This document shows positions 51,906 through 59,489 of a DNA stretch of 64,000 nucleotides, one piece after another. The stretch is from Fictibacillus gelatini DSM 15865 (lineage in GTDB: Bacteria > Bacillota > Bacilli > Bacillales > Fictibacillaceae). The notes under the pieces were generated by a model. That model worked only from the letters and a program-made list of their open reading frames with translations, was not told where the DNA came from and searched no databases. The position numbers and the translations under genes were made by a program. The first letter of the stretch is position 1, and each line of letters starts with the position of its first letter. The stretch lies in assembly GCF_000430745.1 (NCBI RefSeq), contig NZ_KE387231.1, positions 26,244 through 90,243 of the forward strand, written 5' to 3'.

Positions 51906-51934
51906 TACAATATGTCAATTAAAAAAAGGTTGTA
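51906..51934 (-). promoter_or_regulatory. Sigma-K-like promoter of the Gly/Tyr-rich gene
   Basis: Minus strand: CATATTGTA (51914-51906) fits the -10 CATAnnnTA, with ACA 16 bp upstream. The start would be near 51897. The remaining gap to 52081 shows nothing else clear. Confidence 0.5.
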
Positions 51935-52080
51935 CAAGACATCTATCCGTAGGCAGTTAAAAAACGGACGTATGCCCCTGCAGTTTATCATTTCTTAAAT
52001 CCCTCCTGTTTCAATTGCAGCCAGATGGTGAAAGTTCACCATTGGGCAGTAACGGAATAGTATGGTTAAAGGGGGGCGTG

Positions 52081-52533
52081 ATGATATTGAACACCAGTGA
52101 AATTCAAAATGAAGAAAAAGCCATTCGATTTGTTCAACGCAATATCGATATCATTACCGCTGTCTTATTACTGACCGGACAAATTACCATTATTGGGGTT
52201 TTTGTAACGCCAGGGGGATTTCGGCTTACAGTTGGCGGACCACTCACGGGTGCGAGCCGGCTTGAAAGTAAATCTGGAAGTAAAACGGTGAATGCCATCG
52301 TTGATGTAATCGATATCATTCTGGCGATATTATTGATAGCCGACCAAATTAATGTCAGGGGCACCTTTCTTACGTCTAAACGTTTCACTCTCAACATTGG
52401 CGGGCCGATTACGGGGGTGCCGAGTACTGTACCAGACACCCCGGATTTAAAAGAGATTCTTACGGATTTTAAAGTGATATCAAAACATTTTTATATTGAT
52501 CAAGAATTGGTGAATCAGTTGATGAAGGAGTGA
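52081..52533 (+). CDS. Hypothetical protein with an internal duplication
   Basis: 150 aa. Two halves repeat one pattern: IDIITAVLLLTGQITIIGVFV followed by FRLTVGGPLTGASR (about 23-65), and IDIILAILLIADQINVRGTFL followed by FTLNIGGPITGVPS (about 78-120). Each unit is a hydrophobic helix or strand plus a GGPxTG turn. AAAGGGGGG lies 4-5 bases before ATG 52081; an upstream frame start at 52015 has no ribosome site. It is followed at 5 bp by a membrane peptide gene, and its neighbours suggest a spore surface role, which is only a guess. Confidence 0.7.
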   Translation: MILNTSEIQNEEKAIRFVQRNIDIITAVLLLTGQITIIGVFVTPGGFRLTVGGPLTGASRLESKSGSKTVNAIVDVIDIILAILLIADQINVRGTFLTSKRFTLNIGGPITGVPSTVPDTPDLKEILTDFKVISKHFYIDQELVNQLMKE

Positions 52534-52538
52534 GTGCA

Positions 52539-52664
52539 TTGGCTTTAACAAATATTCCTACGATTAAGCCGCCAACGGGTGCGATTTTTATAGCAGCGTT
52601 ATTGCTAGTCATCTTTGTCTTTTTCTTTTTGCAGCCCAAACCTGGCGATGGCGGTGGGGTGTAA
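52539..52664 (+). CDS. 41-aa single-span membrane peptide
   Basis: TTG 52539 follows AAGGAGTG by 7 bases. The peptide has a polar start (ALTNIPTIKPPTG), one membrane helix (IFIAALLLVIFVFFFL) and a Gly-rich end (PKPGDGGGV). It is coupled to the preceding 150-aa gene and followed by a strong terminator. The family is not recognised. Confidence 0.65.
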   Translation: MALTNIPTIKPPTGAIFIAALLLVIFVFFFLQPKPGDGGGV

Positions 52665-52672
52665 GTTTAGGG

Positions 52673-52710
52673 AAAATCCCCCTTTGAACTGGTGGTAAGG
52701 GGGATTTTTT
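52673..52710 (+). terminator. Terminator after the membrane peptide gene
   Basis: A 12-bp stem AAAATCCCCCTT, 12-base loop, six T. Confidence 0.9.
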
Positions 52711-52796
52711 AGAAGCATCACTTCGCTCCTCGCCGGTTTAATCTAAAATGAATAGTTGTCATATCGGAAAGAGTTTTTTGCTTTTGCCAAAAGCAC

Positions 52797-54158
52797 TCAT
52801 TTACGCAATCCTTTCGGGTAAAAGTTTTTCAATATTCCTTTCGTTTCCTTTCCCCAACCAAGAGGAAAATTTTCTATCGTTACCGCCATCCAGCCCCGGT
52901 CCTTTCCTGTTTCCAATGTTTCTCCACGCAAATATTTTTTCCAAGCGTCGTCATCTGGATGAAATGAGCAAGAGTATTTAAATTCGTCTGGACGTAAAGC
53001 GTGGGATAGTGCATGGTTTGGTTCAAATCGGTTTTTCTTTAGTTCTCCAAGATGAAGACCTGGACGGACCACTTTCATTCCTTCAAGTGACGGACAGTTT
53101 TCTGGCAGGGCATAAAGTTGGTTTTTAAAAGCCAGAATCGTTCGAGATATAGATGTCGTTAAATAATTTTTTTCAAATATGCGGAAATCGTTTAACTGGG
53201 ATTTTCCAACATTGGAGCTGGCATAACGTCCGTTCCACTCTGGTGTTGATCCTTCTTTTTTAAGCCTGGCGACAAAATGTCCTTCTCCTTTGACAAAATG
53301 AGGCCAGAGGCGTGCTGTCATGCTAATGTCTGTAAGGTTTCCCTTTGTCCACTCGGGTACACCACATTTGATGCCGTCCTGTTTTTCAATTGGAACGAGC
53401 ACCATATCAGGATGTTCATTTAAAAACGTTTCGATCGTTTGCTCATTTTCTTCTGGTGAAAATGTACAAGTGGAATAAACAAGTGTGCCGCCTTCCTTCA
53501 ACATATGATAGGCAGAGTGTAATATGTGGATTTGCTGATGAGCACTTGCTTCAACATGCTCACGGCTCCAAAATTGAATGGCTTCCGGATCCTTTCGAAA
53601 CATGCCTTCACCCGAACAAGGAGCATCGACAAGGATTTTATCAAAAAAACCGTGAAACTTCTCTGCTAGTCGTTCAGGGGTTTCGTTTGTAACGATACAG
53701 TTTGTAATTCCCATCCGTTCAACATTTTCACTTAATGCTCGTACTCGTTTTGGGTGGATTTCATTGGCAATAAGAAGCCCTTTATTTTTCATCATTCCCG
53801 CAAGCTGTGTCGTTTTCCCCCCGGGAGCGGCACAAAGGTCGAGAACCCGTTCATGCGGTTTGGGGGAAAGCGTCTCGGCGACAAACATCGCGCTCGGTTC
53901 TTGAATGTAATAAAGGCCGGCATGATGAAACGGATGTTTTCCTGGCTGAATATCGTCATTATAATAAAAACCTGTTGGACAAAATGGAACTTCTTCTAAA
54001 TGATAAGGGAAAAGTTCCTTAAACGCATTTACCGTAAGTTTTAGCGGGTTGACGCGCAATCCGCTTGTTTTTTTATTTTCATATGTAGAGAGAAAAGCCT
54101 CTGCTTCATCTTTTAATCGTTGGTTCATTCGCTGTACAAAATCGTCAGGTAAATTCAA
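52797..54158 (-). CDS. rsmF: rRNA (cytosine-C5) methyltransferase, RsmF type
   Basis: SAM-dependent methyltransferase of the NOL1/NOP2/Sun family acting on 16S rRNA, 453 aa. N-terminal recognition part, then the catalytic domain: SAM site LDLCAAPGGKTTQLAG, DAPCSGEGMFRKDP (first catalytic Cys) and VYSTCTFSPEENE (second). The C-terminal part carries the RsmF extension. The start is TTG 54158, because GGAGGG lies 7 bases upstream; ATG 54173 overlaps that site. A TnpB element sits just upstream. Confidence 0.9.
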   Translation of the reverse strand: MNLPDDFVQRMNQRLKDEAEAFLSTYENKKTSGLRVNPLKLTVNAFKELFPYHLEEVPFCPTGFYYNDDIQPGKHPFHHAGLYYIQEPSAMFVAETLSPKPHERVLDLCAAPGGKTTQLAGMMKNKGLLIANEIHPKRVRALSENVERMGITNCIVTNETPERLAEKFHGFFDKILVDAPCSGEGMFRKDPEAIQFWSREHVEASAHQQIHILHSAYHMLKEGGTLVYSTCTFSPEENEQTIETFLNEHPDMVLVPIEKQDGIKCGVPEWTKGNLTDISMTARLWPHFVKGEGHFVARLKKEGSTPEWNGRYASSNVGKSQLNDFRIFEKNYLTTSISRTILAFKNQLYALPENCPSLEGMKVVRPGLHLGELKKNRFEPNHALSHALRPDEFKYSCSFHPDDDAWKKYLRGETLETGKDRGWMAVTIENFPLGWGKETKGILKNFYPKGLRK

Positions 54159-54203
54159 GTAAAGTCCCTCCATTCATTCTTCATTATTATAATTTGACCT
54201 ACT

Positions 54204-54260
54204 CCCACGGTCAAAGCCACAAGCTACTGTCATAGGCAATAGTAGGATTCTAACCGTGGT
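54204..54260 (-). ncRNA. Right-end stem, candidate 3' part of the TnpB guide RNA
   Basis: CCACGGT (54205-54211) pairs with ACCGTGG (54253-54259); CTACT and AGTAG inside form a second stem. It lies about 115 bp downstream of tnpB, where the omega RNA scaffold of TnpB systems is found; any guide would lie just beyond, toward rsmF. Confidence 0.4.
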
Positions 54261-54374
54261 TGCTTTCTCACAAACATCCAACTTACTTTCTCCCAGAGAA
54301 GAAGCAGCGGTCAGACTTGGGTGAGCAACACAAGATGTCGGAACACGACTTCCTGTGGGCAAGGTCAGTGCCTA

Positions 54375-55685
54375 CTACGCCATCCTTCTGGCGATACTTT
54401 TACACCGTAGTTGATTATGGTTATTCTTACTTAGATAGCGTTTGTACCAGACCGGTTGTTTAAATATGACTTCCAGCTGGGTGTTTACTTCCATCGGGTA
54501 TCTCTTCCGGGCGATATTTTGGGCACCGTTGACGTCCCGATGGATTTCTGTTTTGCGGACAGAACATTTGAATGGACGACCATTGGTTTTATGTCTTCCA
54601 TGACAGAACGGACAAGTTTGGGACGTATAGCTTTCTTCCGTTTCTTCCACTTTGATGCCTTTAAGCTTTGCCTTATACGTTAGCTTTTGTTTAATCTTTC
54701 CCTGGTTCCAAAGAGAAAGCTGTTGCCTTCTGACTTTTGTTGTTTTCGACTTTTTCTTTTTGTCTTTTTTTGTATTTTTCTCAATCCCTCCCACCCGTCC
54801 GATGACAAGATTCGTAACATTTTCCTTTTCTAAAAATAGAATGACTTCTTTCGTTGTTTTATGTTCGAGGTCTGCTAATTGGTTGCTAGATTTCTGGCGG
54901 ATTCGTTTCTTTGCGGTATTGTATTTTTTCCATTGGCGGGAGCCCTTTTTACATCGGGACATTTTCTTTTGAAGGTTAGCCATCACTTTGGCGCGAAATT
55001 GAGAGATGCTTCGAATGGCACGTCCAGAGACGACGAGCGCTTTGTTTTCGGTCGCTACGGTGACGGCATGGATTTCCCCTAAGTCCGCTCCGGCAGGACA
55101 TAAAGGTAAGGAAGAAAGGTCTTTTTCTTGTACTTTAATGGAATAATGAAACCAATAGGCACCGTTTTTCCAAACGATTTCAGCGTATTTACAATTTTTT
55201 AATGGTTCTTTTGCGAGGTTCGGAATGATCACTTGTTCATTTCTTTTCGGAAACTTCTCATTCCAGTTTTTCTTCTTCTTTTTTGTAACGAAGTCGACAA
55301 GAGACAGGCGATACTCTGCTTTTTTGATGCCGATCGTTTCGTCTGAAATGTCCATAGAGGCTTGTTTGAGCGGAATACAATAATAATACTTTTCTTTCCA
55401 GGGGTACTTTATTTTTTTATCTGACTTTCGTAGTTTTCGGGTCGTCTGGCGGTTGGCATCGTATTTATCGACTATTGCTTGAACAGTTTGGGAATGGAGA
55501 TTATAGGAGCCTTTTCGTGCAGCTTGAATATCTGATTTACTGAGCCATTTTTTAAAGGTGAAGAAATAACTCGTTGCTTCCCGGACAATATCATTCCAAA
55601 CCGAAGCCGCTTCACGTTGCATGTTTCGCAATTGTTTATAAATCAATGGATCATAAGGAATGCGAAAAGAATGGGTGACAAACAT
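54375..55685 (-). CDS. tnpB: TnpB, RNA-guided nuclease ancestor (IS200/IS605 OrfB)
   Basis: 436 aa, RuvC-fold nuclease. RuvC-I Asp is in AGADLGEIHAVTVAT and RuvC-III Asp in HRDVNGAQNIARK. The central glutamate is not in its usual place (LVIGRVGGIEKN), but conserved Glu residues occur before TSQTCPFC, as in TnpB variants with a shifted glutamate. The zinc finger is broken: CPFC is intact but the second pair reads CSVR, with Arg replacing Cys. Basic residues dominate. ATG 55685 follows GGGAGGTGAG. Cleavage activity may be impaired. Confidence 0.9.
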   Translation of the reverse strand: MFVTHSFRIPYDPLIYKQLRNMQREAASVWNDIVREATSYFFTFKKWLSKSDIQAARKGSYNLHSQTVQAIVDKYDANRQTTRKLRKSDKKIKYPWKEKYYYCIPLKQASMDISDETIGIKKAEYRLSLVDFVTKKKKKNWNEKFPKRNEQVIIPNLAKEPLKNCKYAEIVWKNGAYWFHYSIKVQEKDLSSLPLCPAGADLGEIHAVTVATENKALVVSGRAIRSISQFRAKVMANLQKKMSRCKKGSRQWKKYNTAKKRIRQKSSNQLADLEHKTTKEVILFLEKENVTNLVIGRVGGIEKNTKKDKKKKSKTTKVRRQQLSLWNQGKIKQKLTYKAKLKGIKVEETEESYTSQTCPFCHGRHKTNGRPFKCSVRKTEIHRDVNGAQNIARKRYPMEVNTQLEVIFKQPVWYKRYLSKNNHNQLRCKSIARRMA

Positions 55686-55851
55686 TTCGACTCACCTCCC
55701 TTTGGTTTTTCACAAGCCAGAACATATATTCGTATATGGTTTTATTCTACCATTGAAGTCGAAAAATTAGAACACTTTTTAATAAAAAAATAAACGGAAT
55801 TTAGAGGTTGAACGTTTACAACCTATGACCACATCGAAGCCTCACGTTCAT

Positions 55852-55872
55852 CCCATGCCTAAAGGCGATGGG
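55852..55872. repeat. Left-end hairpin of the TnpB element
   Basis: CCCATGCC-TAAA-GGCGATGGG, an imperfect stem typical of subterminal hairpins in IS200/IS605 elements, about 170 bp upstream of the tnpB start. Confidence 0.6.
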
Positions 55873-55914
55873 CTTTCTCGTTCGGAAAATCTGTAAAAGA
55901 AAGACAATGAAAAA

Positions 55915-55938
55915 CACCTGTAGTTTTTTCTACAGGTG
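55915..55938 (-). terminator. Terminator of the first Hsp20 gene
   Basis: A 9-bp stem CACCTGTAG with a 6-base loop, followed on the minus strand by TTTTTC. Confidence 0.82.
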
Positions 55939-56400
55939 CTAGTCATCTTCATTAATGAATTCTGGTTCAACATCAATATAATTGGTTGCTCTCTTCTTCT
56001 TTACATAAATTTTTAAAATTCCATTCCCAAAGGTTGCCCTTACATCATCCTGTGAAACCGGAAAAGGCAAAGGAATGACTCGTTCTGTACGTCTTACCGC
56101 CTGGCTGAATTGTGAGAAATTTGTTTTATCATTTACCAATTCCGTTCCATCACTAGCGTGTGCCATGATACGAATCGCCCTCTCAAGTACTTCTAGATGA
56201 ATATGGTCACGGTGGTAATCGGGTAATTGCGCTTGAATGACGTACGTGTCTTTTGATTCATAAACATCTACGGGAAAAGAAAGTTTTTCAATCATATGAT
56301 TATATTGCTGGAAACTTTTATCGATGAATTCTTCTAATGACTTGATCCAGCTTGAAAGAGATTTATCATTAAAAAACGGTGATAAAGGTCCTTCAGACAT
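55939..56400 (-). CDS. Small heat-shock protein (Hsp20 family)
   Basis: ATP-independent chaperone-like protein, 153 aa. The alpha-crystallin domain spans about 40-140, with FPVDVYESKDTYVIQAQLPDY, PLPFPVSQDDVRATFGNGILKIYVKKK (the conserved GILxI/V end of the domain). The C-terminus is acidic (EPEFINEDD) and lacks the usual IxI tail. AAAAGGAGG precedes ATG 56400. It adjoins the gerP cluster; several Hsp20-type proteins are spore coat components in Bacillus, so a spore role is plausible. Confidence 0.85.
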   Translation of the reverse strand: MSEGPLSPFFNDKSLSSWIKSLEEFIDKSFQQYNHMIEKLSFPVDVYESKDTYVIQAQLPDYHRDHIHLEVLERAIRIMAHASDGTELVNDKTNFSQFSQAVRRTERVIPLPFPVSQDDVRATFGNGILKIYVKKKRATNYIDVEPEFINEDD

Positions 56401-56456
56401 TCATTCATAACCTCCTTTTCTTATTTGGCGGGGCTTCAAGGAGCTTTTATAAATCG

Positions 56457-56678
56457 CTAGAATCCGCCTGGAGTATTGGCGTCAGCTGCATCGGTATCAA
56501 TCGTGTTCGTATTGCTGACAAAAGATATTGTTTGAAGGAAGTCACCGGTACACGCTGCACCGGAACCTGTATACGTTTTTGCGGTACTCTTCGGGTTAAT
56601 TAACAGGGTGTCTCCAAAGTTAACGGTTCCATCCCCAACGGATGTAATTTTAATTGGTGCAACAATAAGTGAAGGCAA
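56457..56678 (-). CDS. gerPF: GerPF/GerPA-like spore germination protein
   Basis: 73 aa with the pattern of the short GerP proteins: PIKITSVGDGTVNFGDTLLINPKSTAKTY, GSGAACTGDF, ending NTIDTDAAD. GerP proteins let germinants pass through the spore coat. The start is TTG 56678, 8 bases after AGGAG. It is transcribed away from gerPA, unlike B. subtilis where gerPF closes the operon. Whether it is the true F or a second A-like copy cannot be settled. Confidence 0.82.
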   Translation of the reverse strand: MPSLIVAPIKITSVGDGTVNFGDTLLINPKSTAKTYTGSGAACTGDFLQTISFVSNTNTIDTDAADANTPGGF

Positions 56679-56794
56679 AAGTAACTCTCCTCTCGTAATT
56701 TACTTCCAATACATGACCCAGGATATTCTTTACTTTAGATGTATGAGAATGATGCGGAAAACGTGTAACGATAATAAAAAAATAAAGTAGTATG

Positions 56795-56823
56795 AACACC
56801 CAAAAACAAATGAACATACGTTA
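56795..56823 (+). promoter_or_regulatory. Sigma-K promoter of the gerP operon
   Basis: CATACGTTA (56815-56823) fits CATAnnnTA exactly, with AACA 16 bp upstream (56795-56798), 30 bp before gerPA. gerP is transcribed by sigma-K in B. subtilis. Confidence 0.65.
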
Positions 56824-56852
56824 GAACTAAGAATGAAAAAAGGATGTTTTAT

Positions 56853-57077
56853 ATGCCTGCTATTGTTGGATCGATAAAATTAACGGTTATTTCTACGAGC
56901 GGGGTAATGAACATTGGCGATGTGCAATACATTACGCCAACAAGTTATTCAAAGATATTTGCGGGGTCGGGCTCTTTCGTGACCGGTTATAATATCGACG
57001 TGAAAAATGGACATAACGTAACGTATACAATTGATAATAATGAAATTGATGACTCCATTATCGGTGATGGCCTGTAA
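56853..57077 (+). CDS. gerPA: Spore germination protein GerPA
   Basis: 74 aa: MPAIVGSIKLTVISTSGVMNIGDV, YSKIFAGSGSFVTG and a C-terminal IIGDGL follow B. subtilis GerPA. It is a coat-associated permeability protein made in the mother cell. ATG 56853 follows AAAAAGGATG; ATG 56844 in frame lies on the ribosome site. Confidence 0.9.
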   Translation: MPAIVGSIKLTVISTSGVMNIGDVQYITPTSYSKIFAGSGSFVTGYNIDVKNGHNVTYTIDNNEIDDSIIGDGL

Positions 57078-57148
57078 GATTGCTCTCTTTAAGTTTTATG
57101 CAAATTTATTTGGAATGGGGCATAAAACTTACTAAGGAGATGATAATG

Positions 57149-57778
57149 ATGGCTGATGGATATAATTTTTACCAATATATACAGCAGCTTCAGGCGATGG
57201 CTACAGCTCAGCAAGCAAAGATTGATGAATTGAAAAAGGAAGTTCATCAGCTCAGGGAAGAAGTCAACAACCTGAAACAAAAGTCGATGACTACGAAAAT
57301 CGAGTATAAGTTCGATCAATTAAAAATAGAACGGTTGGAAGGAACATTAAACATAGGCTTAACGTCAGGAGCCGATGAAAAAGGACTGGTGGATGATTTT
57401 ACGGTCAATGGGAAGACATTATCGGGAGAGGATTCTGTCGATCAGGTGACCGACGATGCATTTAACCAGATTAGCAGCCAGGTCGATCAATATTTAAATA
57501 GCGCAGGCCTCGAGGACTTAATGCAATTTGAACAACAGTATGGCCATCCGCTTGATGGGCCATACCGGCAATTTATTTTAACGGATATTAAAAAACAAAT
57601 CCCTAATCGAATTTTAGAATATATGAAACATTTAAATCGGAACGATGAGGACTTCGTTTCCTCGATAGTTGAAAAAGTGAAAGTGGATATTAAAACTGGA
57701 TTAGAGAACTTTATTAGAAATTTAAGGAATAACAGTACGGGGGGAGAAGACGATGAACTTTCAGGTGACAAATCGTGA
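57149..57778 (+). CDS. gerPC: Spore germination protein GerPC
   Basis: 209 aa: a coiled coil (about 1-48, YNFYQYIQQLQAMATAQQAKI, then heptads) and a domain with TKIEYKFDQLKIERLEGTLNIG, the GerPC hallmark, followed by a long acidic-basic helical part. ATG 57149 lies 9 bases after AAGGAG; ATG 57140/57146 are closer. The end overlaps gerPD by 26 bp. Confidence 0.9.
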   Translation: MADGYNFYQYIQQLQAMATAQQAKIDELKKEVHQLREEVNNLKQKSMTTKIEYKFDQLKIERLEGTLNIGLTSGADEKGLVDDFTVNGKTLSGEDSVDQVTDDAFNQISSQVDQYLNSAGLEDLMQFEQQYGHPLDGPYRQFILTDIKKQIPNRILEYMKHLNRNDEDFVSSIVEKVKVDIKTGLENFIRNLRNNSTGGEDDELSGDKS

Positions 57779-57941
57779 AATCTCGGTTGGATCCATCCAG
57801 ATGGTTGCGGTCACCGCAGCATCTGTTCTACTTATTGGCGACACCGATGACATTAATCTTGTCTCCTTTTTTGATACGCCTCCTGAATCATTAATTGTGG
57901 GACTGCCGCCGGTAAGCGCGCCGCGAGGGGAACATGATTAA
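57753..57941 (+). CDS. gerPD: Spore germination protein GerPD
   Basis: 62 aa: VTNREISVGSIQMVAVTAASVLLIGDTDDINLVSFFDTPPES matches the GerPD pattern. It starts within gerPC (ATG 57753) and overlaps gerPE by 8 bp, so the three are translationally coupled. Confidence 0.9.
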   Translation: MNFQVTNREISVGSIQMVAVTAASVLLIGDTDDINLVSFFDTPPESLIVGLPPVSAPRGEHD

Positions 57942-58347
57942 ACGTACTTCAGCAGTTGACCATATGAACATTGTCAATGTCACAAGTACAGCAGTATTTG
58001 AAGTTGGCGATAGCGAGACCATTAATAGCACAGCGTGGATCATGGCTTTTCAGTCCCCCGAGATGAATAATCAGGTGCAGAAAATCCCGGATTTCGCTCA
58101 TTATAAAATATTTTCAAAGCCGAATCCCGTGCTACCAGAAGTGAAAAAGGTTCGGAAAATAACGTTTAACGAAGACCCTTTCATTCGAGTGAATTCGGTT
58201 ACTATCGTTCTCGTTTCGACCTCGGCAACGCTTCATGTCGGTTCAACCAAAAGCATCCATTTACAATCAAGAACCATCAATGTAAGGATGCTGCAAGGCA
58301 GCCCTTCAGATTTAGTAAGCGATCCTTCGGGCGAAGGAAATGAATGA
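57934..58347 (+). CDS. gerPE: Spore germination protein GerPE
   Basis: 137 aa with two GerP-type beta units: RTSAVDHMNIVNVTSTAVFEVGDSETI and FIRVNSVTIVLVSTSATLHVGSTKSI, joined by a basic linker. The length and duplicated form fit GerPE. ATG 57934 lies in the gerPD end. Confidence 0.88.
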   Translation: MIKRTSAVDHMNIVNVTSTAVFEVGDSETINSTAWIMAFQSPEMNNQVQKIPDFAHYKIFSKPNPVLPEVKKVRKITFNEDPFIRVNSVTIVLVSTSATLHVGSTKSIHLQSRTINVRMLQGSPSDLVSDPSGEGNE

Positions 58348-58358
58348 GGAGAGATAAT

Positions 58359-58658
58359 ATGAACCTCTTTGTCAATCAATCCATTGTCATTCATCAGCTG
58401 AGAGTGGACGGAGTGTCGAATTCTTCTGTTTTTCAAATTGGCAGTTCAGGGATGATTCGAGCTGTTGCAAATTTAGCGAATACAGGCGGGTTTACCGCTC
58501 CCGCACCACAAGTGGGGCAGCCACTCATTTCATTGCCAATAGGGGTAGGTGCTGGTGCCGGTAGCGGGGCAGCAGGAGCCGGAGCAGGAGCGGTTAGCGG
58601 CGCAGCTGGAGTCGGTGCAGGAGCCGGTGGAGCAGGCGCAGGCGCACGTCAAGAATAA
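58359..58658 (+). CDS. gerPB: Spore germination protein GerPB with Gly/Ala-rich tail
   Basis: 99 aa. Residues 1-55 match GerPB (NLFVNQSIVIHQLRVDGVSNSSVFQIGSSG). The last 40 residues are an almost pure GAGAG/SGAAGAG tail, longer than I recall for GerPB. The gene sits at the end of the operon instead of second as in B. subtilis. ATG 58359 follows GAGGAGAG. Confidence 0.85.
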   Translation: MNLFVNQSIVIHQLRVDGVSNSSVFQIGSSGMIRAVANLANTGGFTAPAPQVGQPLISLPIGVGAGAGSGAAGAGAGAVSGAAGVGAGAGGAGAGARQE

Positions 58659-58693
58659 AAATTTGGAGTGAAAAGGGGGGTGGATTATGCTCT

Positions 58694-59125
58694 ATGGATC
58701 ATTGGAAAAAAATGATGGAATGGAAACAGTATGCCGATCAATACCTTGGTCAAAGTTTTTTTGCTCCCATAACGCAAGAAAAACGAACAACGAATAATCC
58801 ACCCGTAAATGTATACGAATCAGATAAAGAAATATTATGTGTATTTCGGCTTCCCGGAGTAGAAGGGCCAGATGATGTCGAAATTTATGTTGACATTCAT
58901 TCCATAAAAGTTAAAGGGAGCACACATGTAAAAAAAGGGAAGTATCGGCCGGTCAATGAAGAATTTGCTACAGGCAGCTTTGAAAGAGAAGTCGAGCTTC
59001 CGTTCAGAGTTAAAAGTGAACCGGTTCAAGCGTTTTATAAAAAGGGCTTCCTGTATATTCGGCTGCAAAGAGTACAGGATAAGCAAAGAATGAAAAAAGT
59101 TGATATTAAAAGGTTTGAAGACTAA
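58694..59125 (+). CDS. Second Hsp20-family protein after gerP
   Basis: 143 aa with an alpha-crystallin-like domain (about 35-130): PVNVYESDKEILCVFRLPGVEG, GSFEREVELPF and FYKKGFLYIRLQRV. It follows gerPB by 35 bp and may belong to the same sigma-K transcript, so it is probably a spore protein. ATG 58694 lies after AAAAGGGGGG; the short ATG frame at 58687 is out of phase. Basic C-terminus. Confidence 0.82.
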   Translation: MDHWKKMMEWKQYADQYLGQSFFAPITQEKRTTNNPPVNVYESDKEILCVFRLPGVEGPDDVEIYVDIHSIKVKGSTHVKKGKYRPVNEEFATGSFEREVELPFRVKSEPVQAFYKKGFLYIRLQRVQDKQRMKKVDIKRFED

Positions 59126-59140
59126 AGTTTTTTGAAAAAA

Positions 59141-59181
59141 AGAAGAGAATAGGCCCTCTTGTTAAGAGGACTATTCTTCTT
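59141..59181. terminator. Bidirectional terminator after the gerP/Hsp20 unit
   Basis: AGAAGAGAATAG pairs with CTATTCTTCT, and CCTCTT with AAGAGG, around GTT; it also covers the stop of the convergent small gene. Confidence 0.75.
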
Positions 59182-59356
59182 CTTGTTTAATAGGGGGTTC
59201 TTCTTGATCAGTAATGCCAGTCGTATAGCCGATTTGATTTAAATCATATTCACTTGCAACTGTTCCACCGGCCATTCCTTCGTTAATCATTCGGTCAATA
59301 TCGAGGTACAGCTGGTCACGCCCTTCATTTTCAGACCCTTTTTTCTCTTTCTTCAT
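59171..59356 (-). CDS. 61-aa acidic hypothetical protein
   Basis: Lys-rich start (MKKEKKGSENEG), then an acidic region (DQLYLDIDRMINEGMAGG, EYDLNQIGYTTG) ending in a Glu run. No membrane segment. AAAGGAGGG precedes ATG 59356; the longer frame to 59440 has no ribosome site. Size and composition resemble small Bacillus spore or stress proteins, but I cannot place it. Confidence 0.65.
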   Translation of the reverse strand: MKKEKKGSENEGRDQLYLDIDRMINEGMAGGTVASEYDLNQIGYTTGITDQEEPPIKQEEE

Positions 59357-59489
59357 TTGCTTCCCTCCTTTTGGCTTTAGTATGTTCACTAAAGATAAAA
59401 GTATTAAAAATGGCGAATCAAAAGAAGGATACAATTTCAAGCATATGGTAAAATAAGTTTATGTTTTACATAATTCGAGGAGGAGAAAT

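Larger units (their letters stand above)
54190..55880 (-). mobile_element. Solitary IS200/IS605-type element carrying only tnpB
   Basis: About 1.7 kb with the accessory gene tnpB and no tnpA transposase, so it would need help in trans to move. Structured ends without terminal inverted repeats flank the gene (54204-54260 and 55852-55872), as in this family. The end CCGTGGGAGTAGGTCAA (minus strand, about 54210-54194) resembles known right ends. Exact boundaries and target site are not fixed by sequence alone. Confidence 0.65.

Noticed and set aside
56679..56760. Sigma-K promoter for the divergent gerPF-like gene
   Set aside because: The best match on the minus strand has one extra base in CATAnnnTA and no good -35, so it was not annotated.
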